64,000 nucleotides of DNA, taken from the NCBI GenBank assembly GCA_023393235.1, contig JAEWMH010000038.1:1-64000 (forward strand), read 5' to 3'. The position numbers were made by a program, and so were the translations under genes. This document shows positions 6,781 through 14,532 of the stretch, piece after piece. The first letter of the stretch is position 1, and the number at the start of each line of letters is the position of its first letter. Source of the DNA: Bacillota bacterium (GTDB lineage Bacteria > Bacillota > Bacilli > Paenibacillales > NBRC-103111). The notes under the pieces were generated by a model. That model saw only the letters and a program-made list of their open reading frames with translations. It was not told the origin of the DNA and did no database searches.

Positions 6781-9480
6781 TTATTTGCCGTCCAGCTTCC
6801 GCTTCAACTCATAAAGCAGGTTCATGGCCATCATGGGGGTCATATTCATCAGATCCATCTCCCGGATGGAGGACAGAACCCCTTCCGTACGTGCATCCTG
6901 CTTGCGTTTGGCCTTATCTGCTGCAGAGGGTTTGTCCTCCTCCAGTCCGAAGAGGCTCAGCTGCACCGCAGGCACTGTCTCCACCAAGGCTTCGGGAGCA
7001 GCAGTGTAGGCGGCAAGCGCATCGGAAACCGCAGGCACAAACTCCGGCTCCCCAGACTCCCGCTCCAGCGAAACCGCCGCCTCTACCGCCCCTGCCCGCT
7101 CCTCGAAGGCGGCCAGCAGCTGGTACGCCCGGTCGATGATGCCGCCGGGCAACCCGGCTATCCGCGCACAATAGATGCCGTAGCTGGTGCTGGCCGCACC
7201 GGGAATCAGCTTGCGCAGGAAGGTAACCTGGCCGTCGCTTTCCTTCACGGCCATGCAATAATTTTTAAGCCCGGCCAGACTCTCCTCCAGATGGGCCAGC
7301 TCGTGGAAGTGGGTGGAAACCAGGGTTTTGCAGCCCACCCGGTCATGCATAAATTCGATCACCGCCTGGGCGATGGCCATCCCTTCTCCGGTGGAGGTGC
7401 CTCTGCCCAGTTCGTCGATGATAACCAAACTTTGGCGGGTAGCCTTTTCCGTCATCACCTGGATGTCCATCATTTCCACCATGAAGGTGCTTTGGCCGCC
7501 AATCAGATCATCCGCCGCCCCGATCCGGGTGAAGATCCGGTCCGTCATGGGAATGACCGCCTTCTCCGCCGGCACGAAGCAGCCGATTTGGGCCATAATG
7601 CAAATAATGGCCACCTGGCGCATGTAGGTGCTTTTGCCTGCCATATTGGGGCCGGTAATCAGCAGCATGGGCCCGCCTTCCGCCGTCATGGCCGTATCAT
7701 TGGCTACGAAGGAGCCGTCCTGCATCACAGCCTCCACCACCGGGTGGCGGCCGCCTGCAACGGTCAGATCATAACCCGCTGACAGCTCCGGCTTACGGAA
7801 GCGCCGGCGTGCGCTGACAGAAGCCAGCGACTGGTACACGTCCACGGCGGCAACCACTTCAGCAAGCCGCTGCAAACGGTGGACCTGGAGGGCAATTTTC
7901 TCCCGCAGCTCGTTGAAGAGGGCATACTCCACATCCACCATCTTTTCCTCGGCTTCAAGGATCAGCGCCTCCTTCTCCTTCAGCTCAGGGGTAATGAAGC
8001 GCTCCGCGTTGGCCAAGGTCTGCTTTCGTTCATACAAACCCTCCGGCAGGTTAGCCAGGTGGCTGCGCGTAATTTCGATATAATAGCCGAACACTTTATT
8101 AAAGCCGACCTTCAGAGAGCGGATGCCCGTGCGCTCCCGCTCCTTCTGCTCCAGCTCGGCCAGCCATTGTTTGCCGTTCTGGTTAGCTTCCTTCAGCTGG
8201 TCCAGCCGGTCGTTATAGCCCAGCCGGATCATGCCGCCGTCCCTGACGGAAACGGGAGGCTCGTCCACAATGGCAGAAGCGATCCATTCCTGGACATCAG
8301 CACACTCGTCCAAGCCGTCTACCAGAGCCGCAAGCGACCGTGATCCGGATTCCCGGCAGAGGCGCACCGCTTCCGGCATGCGGCTTAAGGAGATCTTAAG
8401 CGCAAGCATGTCCCTGGCATTGGCGCTGCCGTAAGACACCCTGGCCGTCAGCCGTTCCAGATCATAAACGTCCTTGAGGCTTTGCCGCAGGTCCTCCCGG
8501 ACGATCAGATTATTGTACAGGGCATCCACAGCCTCCAGCCGCTCCTCCACCCGATCGCGGTTCACCAGCGGCTTCTCGATCCACCGGCGGAGCAGGCGAC
8601 CGCCCATGGAGGTGACGGTTTCATCCAGCAGCCACAGGAGGGAGCCGCGTTTCGCACGGTCCCGCACTGTCTCCGTCAGCTCCAGATTACGGCGGGTAAA
8701 CGGGTCCATCACCATGTACTGGGAGGGCCGGTAGATTTCGATCCGGGTCATATGCCCCAAGGAGCGCTTCTGGGTTTCGCCCAAATAAGCGATCAAATGG
8801 GAGACTGTCCGGCGGGTTAAGGCTGTAAGCTTCAGCAGCTCCTCTTCGCCGTACTGAGCTCCCAGCGCTTCGGGGTCCTCCTTGTCCCATACGGTGTAAA
8901 CAGGCGGACGGAGGGCTGAAGCCCCATTTCTCTTCAGCCACTCCACCGCTTCCGCCGTGCCGATGATTTCCTTGGGCCCGTATACAGACAGCTCATCCAA
9001 AAGCGCCTCCGTACCCGGCAGCGCGGCCGTATACAGCTCGCCGGTGCTGATGTCGCATACGGCAAAGCCAATCCCATTCTCTTCCTTGACCACACTCGCT
9101 ATGTAATTATTGACGGATTCGCTGAGCAGCTTGCCATCCATCAGGGTGCCCGGAGTGACAATACGCACGATTTCCCGCCGTACCATCCCTTTGGTCTCCG
9201 CCGGATTCTCCATCTGCTCGCAGATGGCAACCTTGTACCCCTTCTCAATCAGCCGGGCGATGTAGTTGTCCGCGGAATGATAAGGCACGCCGCACATGGG
9301 TATACGCTCCTCGGCGCCGCCCTCCCTGCCGGTCAGGGTAATTTCCAGCTCCCGTGAGGCCTGAATCGCATCCTCGAAGAACATTTCGTAAAAATCGCCG
9401 AGCCGGAAAAACAAAAATGCATCCGGTACCTGGGCCTTGACGGCCAGATACTGTTCCATCATCGGTGTATATTTAGCCAT
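6781..9480 (-). CDS. mutS: DNA mismatch repair protein MutS
   Basis: An 899-residue mismatch sensor. The N-terminal mismatch-binding motif FFRLGDFYEMF carries the Phe-x-Glu pair (F-Y-E) that inserts at the mismatch. The ATPase shows Walker A GPNMAGKST near residue 610, DELGRGTST as Walker B and STHFHEL. The C-terminal tail ends with the dimer/helix-turn-helix region. The start at 9480 is supported by GGCGGAGG 6 bases upstream; a longer reading to 9519 has no comparable site. An extended -10 promoter precedes it, inside the end of the upstream gene. The S41 protease gene follows after 33 bases. Confidence 0.97.
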   Translation of the reverse strand: MAKYTPMMEQYLAVKAQVPDAFLFFRLGDFYEMFFEDAIQASRELEITLTGREGGAEERIPMCGVPYHSADNYIARLIEKGYKVAICEQMENPAETKGMVRREIVRIVTPGTLMDGKLLSESVNNYIASVVKEENGIGFAVCDISTGELYTAALPGTEALLDELSVYGPKEIIGTAEAVEWLKRNGASALRPPVYTVWDKEDPEALGAQYGEEELLKLTALTRRTVSHLIAYLGETQKRSLGHMTRIEIYRPSQYMVMDPFTRRNLELTETVRDRAKRGSLLWLLDETVTSMGGRLLRRWIEKPLVNRDRVEERLEAVDALYNNLIVREDLRQSLKDVYDLERLTARVSYGSANARDMLALKISLSRMPEAVRLCRESGSRSLAALVDGLDECADVQEWIASAIVDEPPVSVRDGGMIRLGYNDRLDQLKEANQNGKQWLAELEQKERERTGIRSLKVGFNKVFGYYIEITRSHLANLPEGLYERKQTLANAERFITPELKEKEALILEAEEKMVDVEYALFNELREKIALQVHRLQRLAEVVAAVDVYQSLASVSARRRFRKPELSAGYDLTVAGGRHPVVEAVMQDGSFVANDTAMTAEGGPMLLITGPNMAGKSTYMRQVAIICIMAQIGCFVPAEKAVIPMTDRIFTRIGAADDLIGGQSTFMVEMMDIQVMTEKATRQSLVIIDELGRGTSTGEGMAIAQAVIEFMHDRVGCKTLVSTHFHELAHLEESLAGLKNYCMAVKESDGQVTFLRKLIPGAASTSYGIYCARIAGLPGGIIDRAYQLLAAFEERAGAVEAAVSLERESGEPEFVPAVSDALAAYTAAPEALVETVPAVQLSLFGLEEDKPSAADKAKRKQDARTEGVLSSIREMDLMNMTPMMAMNLLYELKRKLDGK

Positions 9481-9556
9481 ATCCATCCTCCGCCGTACTG
9501 TCGAACGGTCACGAAACATTTGATTTTCTTGCAGATATTCTCAAAACATATCATTA

Positions 9557-9566
9557 ATTATAGCAT
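9557..9566 (-). promoter_or_regulatory. Extended -10 promoter element for mutS
   Basis: The minus strand reads ATGCTATAAT, a perfect TATAAT with the TG of an extended -10. It lies about 75 bases before the mutS start and overlaps the stop codon of the amidoligase gene. No good -35 is seen 17 bases upstream, as is common for extended -10 promoters. Confidence 0.5.
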
Positions 9567-11060
9567 GAATGCGGGGGGAGTGGCGCCTTTCTCTTGATAA
9601 GGCGGGATTTTCCACGGCTTGCGAAAATCCGCCTGTTCATCCCAGCCCTCCATACGGAACAGACGCTCCCGGAACGGCTCCAAGACCGCCCGGCTGTTGC
9701 GGTAAGCGGGCAGGCGCATCAGATCGGCCCACAGCTTGCGGACCACAGGCAGGAGCTCGGCCTTATCACCGTTATAATAAGCCCGTTGGACATCCAGATG
9801 ATCCAGCGGTGTCTGCCGCAGCTCCCGGTAGTACAGGGCAACAGTATGCATCAGCGTCAAGACAGCCAATGCCAGCTCCGGATCGGACAGCCAGCTGGGC
9901 AGAGTCCGGTATTCGAAGCCGCCGTGGCGCTTGCGCCTTACATCCCCCAGGAATCCATACTTGGGCCGGCGTTGTCCGGCCGCCTCCCCCTCCGCCAAAA
10001 CCAAAGGAAGGGCAACATAATTATCCAAGGCCCGGAGCAGATGATGATGCAGCCAAACCCCGCTGATATGCACATGCCCGCCTGTGGATAGCCCCTTGCC
10101 GGGCATACTCCCGGCCAGCCAGGACAAGGAGGTATCCGGAATTTGCCGCGCAGCCTGGCGCATGGTCAGGTACAGCTCCCGCACCAGCTCCCGTGGACTG
10201 TCACACGGTTTGGGCCGAAGCTCGGCCAAAGGATGGATAACCCGGTCACGGGACAGCACAACGGCGTCACAGCCGACCGTCCCGGACTTTTCCAGGAAAC
10301 GGTTGGCAGGCACAAAGCCGCCGTCCGGACGGCGCAGCACAAACTCCGGATCAGCCCCCAGCCGGACACCCACAGGCGCAGCAAGGCCGGATTGCCAGCC
10401 CCCTTCTGTTTGTTCCGCCGCCTCCAGCTTCTCCGCATACCGGTTAATCGCCCCGGCAAACAGTTCCGCCAGCCTGTCATCCAGTACCGGACAAGCCTCC
10501 AGCCCGATCAGCACCGTGTTCCCCTCCCGGTTAATGCCCACCTTCACCAGTCCTGTACAAAGTCCCAGGGCATACACCGCCCTTACCGCATCCCGCTTGG
10601 CCCTCCGGATGTGATAGGCCTCCTGCTCCTCCGGCGGCAGCTCCCGCCATCCGGCCGCTCCGCCGCTTACAGGCGGGGACAAAGGCCTGCCCTTCCGGAT
10701 CATACGGGCCCTGCCTCCGGCCGGCACCAGCGCGGCTGTGCCCGCTTTGGTCCAAATCGCCAGAGCATCCAGCTGGAAAACGGCCACCTGGAATTCATAC
10801 GCCCATTCTTCATTCCCGCTGGCCGCCTTCATGCCGTTCTGCCGCCAGAATTCCCGGCAGGTGCGGCGGTGACCTGCCCGTATCAACGCTTTCAAGGGAT
10901 TCAACACAAACAGAGCTTGGGCCTCCTGAGCCGGTACTCCCCATTGGAGAACGGCCTTGGGCGGCTTTCCTGATGGCAGCCGCTCCCCTGAGGGAATCCT
11001 CAAATAAAGGGGCAGCAAACCTACCGCCGCAACACCGCCGTATAATACAAACATGGACAT
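9558..11060 (-). CDS. Putative amidoligase (phiEco32-like COOH-NH2 ligase type 2)
   Basis: A 500-residue protein with an N-terminal region of unknown fold (about 1-220) and a C-terminal region resembling the phage phiEco32-type COOH-NH2 ligases. Key stretches are LGADPEFVLRRPDG (GADPEF about 235-240), a conserved GCDAVVL, AELRPKP, GGHVHISG and FEYRTLPSWLSDP. Family knowledge: these are glutamine-synthetase-fold enzymes predicted to join a carboxylate to an amine using ATP. The start at 11060 is favoured because a longer reading to 11147 would contain a transcription terminator. The gene lies between cotE and mutS; whether it modifies spore-coat material is inference. Confidence 0.75.
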   Translation of the reverse strand: MSMFVLYGGVAAVGLLPLYLRIPSGERLPSGKPPKAVLQWGVPAQEAQALFVLNPLKALIRAGHRRTCREFWRQNGMKAASGNEEWAYEFQVAVFQLDALAIWTKAGTAALVPAGGRARMIRKGRPLSPPVSGGAAGWRELPPEEQEAYHIRRAKRDAVRAVYALGLCTGLVKVGINREGNTVLIGLEACPVLDDRLAELFAGAINRYAEKLEAAEQTEGGWQSGLAAPVGVRLGADPEFVLRRPDGGFVPANRFLEKSGTVGCDAVVLSRDRVIHPLAELRPKPCDSPRELVRELYLTMRQAARQIPDTSLSWLAGSMPGKGLSTGGHVHISGVWLHHHLLRALDNYVALPLVLAEGEAAGQRRPKYGFLGDVRRKRHGGFEYRTLPSWLSDPELALAVLTLMHTVALYYRELRQTPLDHLDVQRAYYNGDKAELLPVVRKLWADLMRLPAYRNSRAVLEPFRERLFRMEGWDEQADFRKPWKIPPYQEKGATPPAFML

Positions 11061-11102
11061 GGCGATCCCGCCTTTTATGATTGGAGATTTGGATTCTTTA
11101 AC

Positions 11103-11124
11103 AAAAAAGAGGGCATTCGCCCCC
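11103..11124 (-). terminator. Rho-independent terminator downstream of cotE
   Basis: The minus strand reads GGGC-GAAT-GCCC followed by TCTTTTTT. It lies 126 bases after the cotE stop and 43 bases before the amidoligase start, and it argues against a longer N-terminus for the amidoligase. Confidence 0.75.
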
Positions 11125-11192
11125 ATCCGAAAAGCATTATGCGGCATATCCTGTAAGTAAGAAAAAGGATCTTCGTTGAACTAACGGGGGAT

Positions 11193-11242
11193 CCCCCAAA
11201 AGGTACCGGAATCCGCTGCAGGACCCTTCGGGCTTTTGGGGG
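11193..11242. repeat. 10-bp perfect inverted repeat after cotE
   Basis: CCCCCAAAAG and CTTTTGGGGG are perfect arms 30 bases apart, just downstream of the cotE stop. There is no T run directly after it. It may stabilise the cotE mRNA end or help the terminator further down. Confidence 0.6.
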
Positions 11243-11249
11243 AAGGCTG

Positions 11250-11816
11250 TCAATTGTCCTCCAGAAGATCAGGATCCAAATCCTCATAGTCGCCGTCATC
11301 AGCGGCGGCATCGAAGTCCAGATTCTTGTCCTCGTCGTCCAGGTCATAAGGGCTGACGATGACCCGCACCTTGGTTTCCGCCACCAGTTCCACCTTGAAC
11401 TCCCGCTCCACCCGGATCACAACGCCTGTGCCGGAGGAGGAAACCACTGCTTCAATGCAGTTGGGCTCCTGGGTAGCCAATGCGGATACTTCGGCGGTAA
11501 TGCCTCTGTGCTTTTTGTCCAAATAGGACAGCGGCACCGTATCCACATAAGAGACCGTTTCTTTGGCTACATCAGTCTTCGTGTTCTTGTCGTAAGAGTA
11601 CCAGATGTTGATATCGTAGGTTCCGACTACCTCAACGCTCTCGCCTGCTTTTTGGGCCTCGTATTGGTTGTTGATGATCCAGGCGCCAAGAATGCTGGTA
11701 GGAGCATGAGGCGGAACCACGGTATGACTCACTTGGCTAAACTTACGACCTTTGCCGCACACTGCTTTCGTAATAATCTCTCTTGCTTGCAAGTCTCTAT
11801 CTGTATAAGTAGACAT
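11250..11816 (-). CDS. cotE: Outer spore coat protein CotE
   Basis: A 188-residue homologue of the morphogenetic protein that directs outer coat assembly on the forespore surface. It starts MSTYTDRDLQAREIITKAVCGKG, and REIITKAVCGKG is the recognisable CotE opening. The body carries HTVVPPHAPTSILGAWIINNQYEA, and the C-terminus is an acidic Asp/Glu-rich tail typical of CotE. The start at 11816 follows GGAGGAGG. As in Bacillus subtilis it lies upstream of mutS on the same strand, here with the amidoligase gene between them. A sporulation-type promoter is visible upstream. Confidence 0.95.
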   Translation of the reverse strand: MSTYTDRDLQAREIITKAVCGKGRKFSQVSHTVVPPHAPTSILGAWIINNQYEAQKAGESVEVVGTYDINIWYSYDKNTKTDVAKETVSYVDTVPLSYLDKKHRGITAEVSALATQEPNCIEAVVSSSGTGVVIRVEREFKVELVAETKVRVIVSPYDLDDEDKNLDFDAAADDGDYEDLDPDLLEDN

Positions 11817-11850
11817 TCTGTCAACCTCCTCCATACAATCATTCAATGTA

Positions 11851-11877
11851 ATTGTATGCAGGACATTCGTCTAGAGT
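11851..11877 (-). promoter_or_regulatory. Possible sigma-E/sigma-K promoter of cotE
   Basis: The minus strand has CATACAAT, an exact match to the sigma-E -10 consensus CATACANT. An AC dinucleotide 17 bases upstream would fit the sigma-K -35. The position, 35-60 bases before the cotE start codon, is right, and cotE in B. subtilis uses mother-cell sigma factors. Which factor applies here is inference. Confidence 0.45.
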
Positions 11878-11928
11878 GACAACTATTTTTGCCGGAAGGG
11901 ACAAAATATGTTGCGGACAAGCCTACCT

Positions 11929-12903
11929 TCAGCCAGGTTGTGCCGCTTCCCCCTCCTGCTGCCGGATTTTTTTGCCCTTCCGGGACATGGCCAGGTAGGT
12001 TTTGAGCTCCAGGCAGAGCTGGAGAAGAGCGGAGCGCATTTCGAATTCCTCTCTGGTCCCGGGCAGCGGCATGGCTTTGAATTCCTTCTCCAGCTGCAGG
12101 AGGGACACCTCTACCTCCCCGGCATAATAATCGGATTTCACTCCGCCGCTTAAGGAATCGAACAGGCCCGCCACCGCTTCCCCGTGGGGCAGCGTCTGGT
12201 ACACCTGGGCCAGCAGATCGATCATTCTCTGGATGGAATCAAAATGCTGGCGCCTCATTTCAAAATATGGGGTCCACTGGTCCTCCGCCTGAAACAGCTT
12301 GTTCTCGGCTGTGCGGCGGGATAGCTCCAGCCCCTCCTTGATGGCCTCCGGCGCCTCCAAAAGCTCATTGCCGTCCCAAACCGTAGCCGGATCCCGGAGA
12401 TGATCGGCCATATGGAGGAAGATGGCGGAGAACAGCCCGTTTACCCTGCGTTTGGCGGCTTCCAGGTCCGCATCCGTCCGCGGCCGGTACAGCAGATTCA
12501 TAATGGAAGCGACACCCATGCCGATTAACAGCAGCGCCACCTCATTGAACAGGTTGCCCCAGGTTACCGCCTGCTTGTCCACCATGTGGAACACCAGCAC
12601 GGAGCTTAATACAATCCCGTCGCTTAGCTTAAAGCGGGCTTGTAAGGGATATACGATGAGCACAAACACCGGAATGGTCCATAGATGAAAACCCAGCAGC
12701 AGAAAAATAACCGAAGCAATTAACAGCCCCGACAAAGAAGCGGCAATCCGCACCAGAATGGTGTTGAGACTCCGCTTCAGGGTAACGTCAATCCCTAACA
12801 CCGCTATAAGTCCGGCGCTTAAGGCATAATCCAGATGAAGCAGCTTGGCGGCCAGAATAGACAGATAAACGGCAGCCGCCGTTTTGACAAAACGGATTTC
12901 CAC
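11929..12903 (-). CDS. Aromatic acid exporter (ArAE/DUF939) family membrane protein
   Basis: A 324-residue protein. Its N-terminal half holds about five hydrophobic segments typical of the FUSC/ArAE fold (KTAAAVYLSILAAKLL, ...SGLLIASVIFLLLGF, ...VALLLIGMGVASIMNLL). Its C-terminal half is a cytoplasmic helical domain containing many Arg/Lys/Glu, as in the DUF939 C-terminal domain. The start is GTG at 12903, behind a GGGAGTGGGAT stretch. A good sigma-A-type promoter lies 30-60 bases upstream, so it is probably a separate unit from the yesN-like gene. The exported substrate is unknown. Confidence 0.8.
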   Translation of the reverse strand: MEIRFVKTAAAVYLSILAAKLLHLDYALSAGLIAVLGIDVTLKRSLNTILVRIAASLSGLLIASVIFLLLGFHLWTIPVFVLIVYPLQARFKLSDGIVLSSVLVFHMVDKQAVTWGNLFNEVALLLIGMGVASIMNLLYRPRTDADLEAAKRRVNGLFSAIFLHMADHLRDPATVWDGNELLEAPEAIKEGLELSRRTAENKLFQAEDQWTPYFEMRRQHFDSIQRMIDLLAQVYQTLPHGEAVAGLFDSLSGGVKSDYYAGEVEVSLLQLEKEFKAMPLPGTREEFEMRSALLQLCLELKTYLAMSRKGKKIRQQEGEAAQPG

Positions 12904-12932
12904 GATTCCGATCCCACTCCCTTCAAAACCTC

Positions 12933-12962
12933 ATATTAACACCGTCTGCAGCGTGGTGTAAA
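12933..12962 (-). promoter_or_regulatory. Sigma-A-type promoter of the ArAE gene
   Basis: On the minus strand TTTACA (5/6) and TAATAT (5/6) are 18 bases apart, 30 bases before the GTG start. The spacer contains the small inverted repeat ACACC...GGTGT, which could be an operator. Confidence 0.5.
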
Positions 12963-12996
12963 TGAACTGTTTTGGGGAGAGCTATCTCCGGGAGAG

Positions 12997-14532
12997 TCAC
13001 TTGCCGGCCAACTGTTTGCGGTATTCCTTCGGGGAGACGCCTGCTATTTTATTGAACATATGCGTGAAATAATTGGAGTCGTTGAAGCCCGTCGCCTCGG
13101 AAATTTCGAATATTTTCATATCGGTGCTTTTGAGCAATAGCTTGGCTTTTTGAACCCGCAGATTCTGGATATAGCCGGTAACACTTTCCCCTGTTTCTTT
13201 TTTGAAGAGGTTGCTGAAATAGCTGGGGTTCAGATGGACATGAGCCGCCACCTCCGCCAAGCCGCATCCTCCCATATAGGATTCCTCCATAAACCGGATG
13301 GCCTGCTTCACCGGATTATCGTTTTTGCTGGCCAGCCATTTGTTGTAGGACTCCAGGAATTCATGGATGTATACCTCCAACCAAGCTGCAATATCCTCCG
13401 GTGTCACACATTTGTAGACCGTATCCCATTCGATGGGATGTACGGCCATTTGCCACTCGGGAAATTGGACCTGCACCAGCCGGAGAATGGCGGACGCCAG
13501 CAGCAGTGCTTCAATCTTAGCGGTTTGCGGCGGCAGACGGCTGATGCGTACGGCCTGCTCCTGCAGCTCTCTGCTCAGCCTGCCGTTATCCTCCGACATC
13601 AGCCAGGTGACAATCTCCTTCTCCTTCTCGTATAACGCCGTCTGATTGAGGAGGGATTCATTGGCGGTGCCGTGCCCCCTGTCTCCCTCCCGGAAATACC
13701 GTTTGTAGCCTTCCCGCAATTGCTCCATACTGCCGCACATCCCTTGAGCACTGCATTCAAGGACCAGCCTCAGATAATGCTGGACGGACTCGGAGAGGAT
13801 CTGCTGCCAGGAGGAGACAGTTTCCGGCCGGGATGCATTCCGGTCCACCAATAAACCCCATTCCGAAGCATTCAGGGGAAACAGCCGGTAGCCTCCGGGA
13901 AACCACCGATTCAAGTGCTCTCCGGCGATATTCGTAAACGCAAACTGCAGGAGAGGCACATCCTGGGCGGAATATTGCTTCTCCGGGGGAAAATAGGTGG
14001 GAATACGAAGCACAAACAGCTCACACTTCCCCATCCGATGCAGCAGCGATTCCGCCTCTGCGTTGTTGCAGGGCATACCCATCATCGCCGAACGCAGCTC
14101 ATTGTCCTCATGCTGCCGCTTCCAGCCCTCCACCACGAGCTGGGACTGACTCTCTTCAATCAGCTGCACATAAATCCGGTCGAGCACGCTTAATATATCC
14201 GTTTCCACACACGGCTTCGTGATAAAATCCAGCACCCCGAACTTGACAGCAGCCTGGGCATACGTAAAGTCCTTAAATCCGGTGACAATCACAATTTTAG
14301 TCATCCAGCCGCGGTTTCTTATTGCTTCGGCCAGCTGCAGGCCGTCAATATAAGGCATCCGGATATCCGTCAGCAGGAGATCCGGCACGTTGCCCTCCAT
14401 TAATGACAAGGCATCCCGGCCATTAGCCGCTTCGCCTGTCACCACCCACTCGGCGGAACGTTTTCCTGCCAGCTTCAGCAATCCCTTCCGGAAATTGGGC
14501 TGATCCTCTGCGACAAAAAGCTTGCCCTTCAT
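12997..14532 (-). CDS. YesN-type response regulator with AraC DNA-binding domain
   Basis: A 511-residue transcription regulator. The receiver domain (1-120) has the phospho-acceptor Asp56 in LLLTDIRMP and the conserved Lys in FITKPC. The middle about 260 residues are a poorly conserved linker. The C-terminus is an AraC-type double helix-turn-helix (about 410-508: ...LAEVAAHVHLNPSYFSNLFKKETGES and ISEATGFNDSNYFTHMFNKIAGVSPKEYR). Its start overlaps the kinase stop by 4 bases, so it partners that kinase. By context the pair probably senses and activates the adjacent sugar transporter and GH105 genes. Confidence 0.93.
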   Translation of the reverse strand: MKGKLFVAEDQPNFRKGLLKLAGKRSAEWVVTGEAANGRDALSLMEGNVPDLLLTDIRMPYIDGLQLAEAIRNRGWMTKIVIVTGFKDFTYAQAAVKFGVLDFITKPCVETDILSVLDRIYVQLIEESQSQLVVEGWKRQHEDNELRSAMMGMPCNNAEAESLLHRMGKCELFVLRIPTYFPPEKQYSAQDVPLLQFAFTNIAGEHLNRWFPGGYRLFPLNASEWGLLVDRNASRPETVSSWQQILSESVQHYLRLVLECSAQGMCGSMEQLREGYKRYFREGDRGHGTANESLLNQTALYEKEKEIVTWLMSEDNGRLSRELQEQAVRISRLPPQTAKIEALLLASAILRLVQVQFPEWQMAVHPIEWDTVYKCVTPEDIAAWLEVYIHEFLESYNKWLASKNDNPVKQAIRFMEESYMGGCGLAEVAAHVHLNPSYFSNLFKKETGESVTGYIQNLRVQKAKLLLKSTDMKIFEISEATGFNDSNYFTHMFNKIAGVSPKEYRKQLAGK

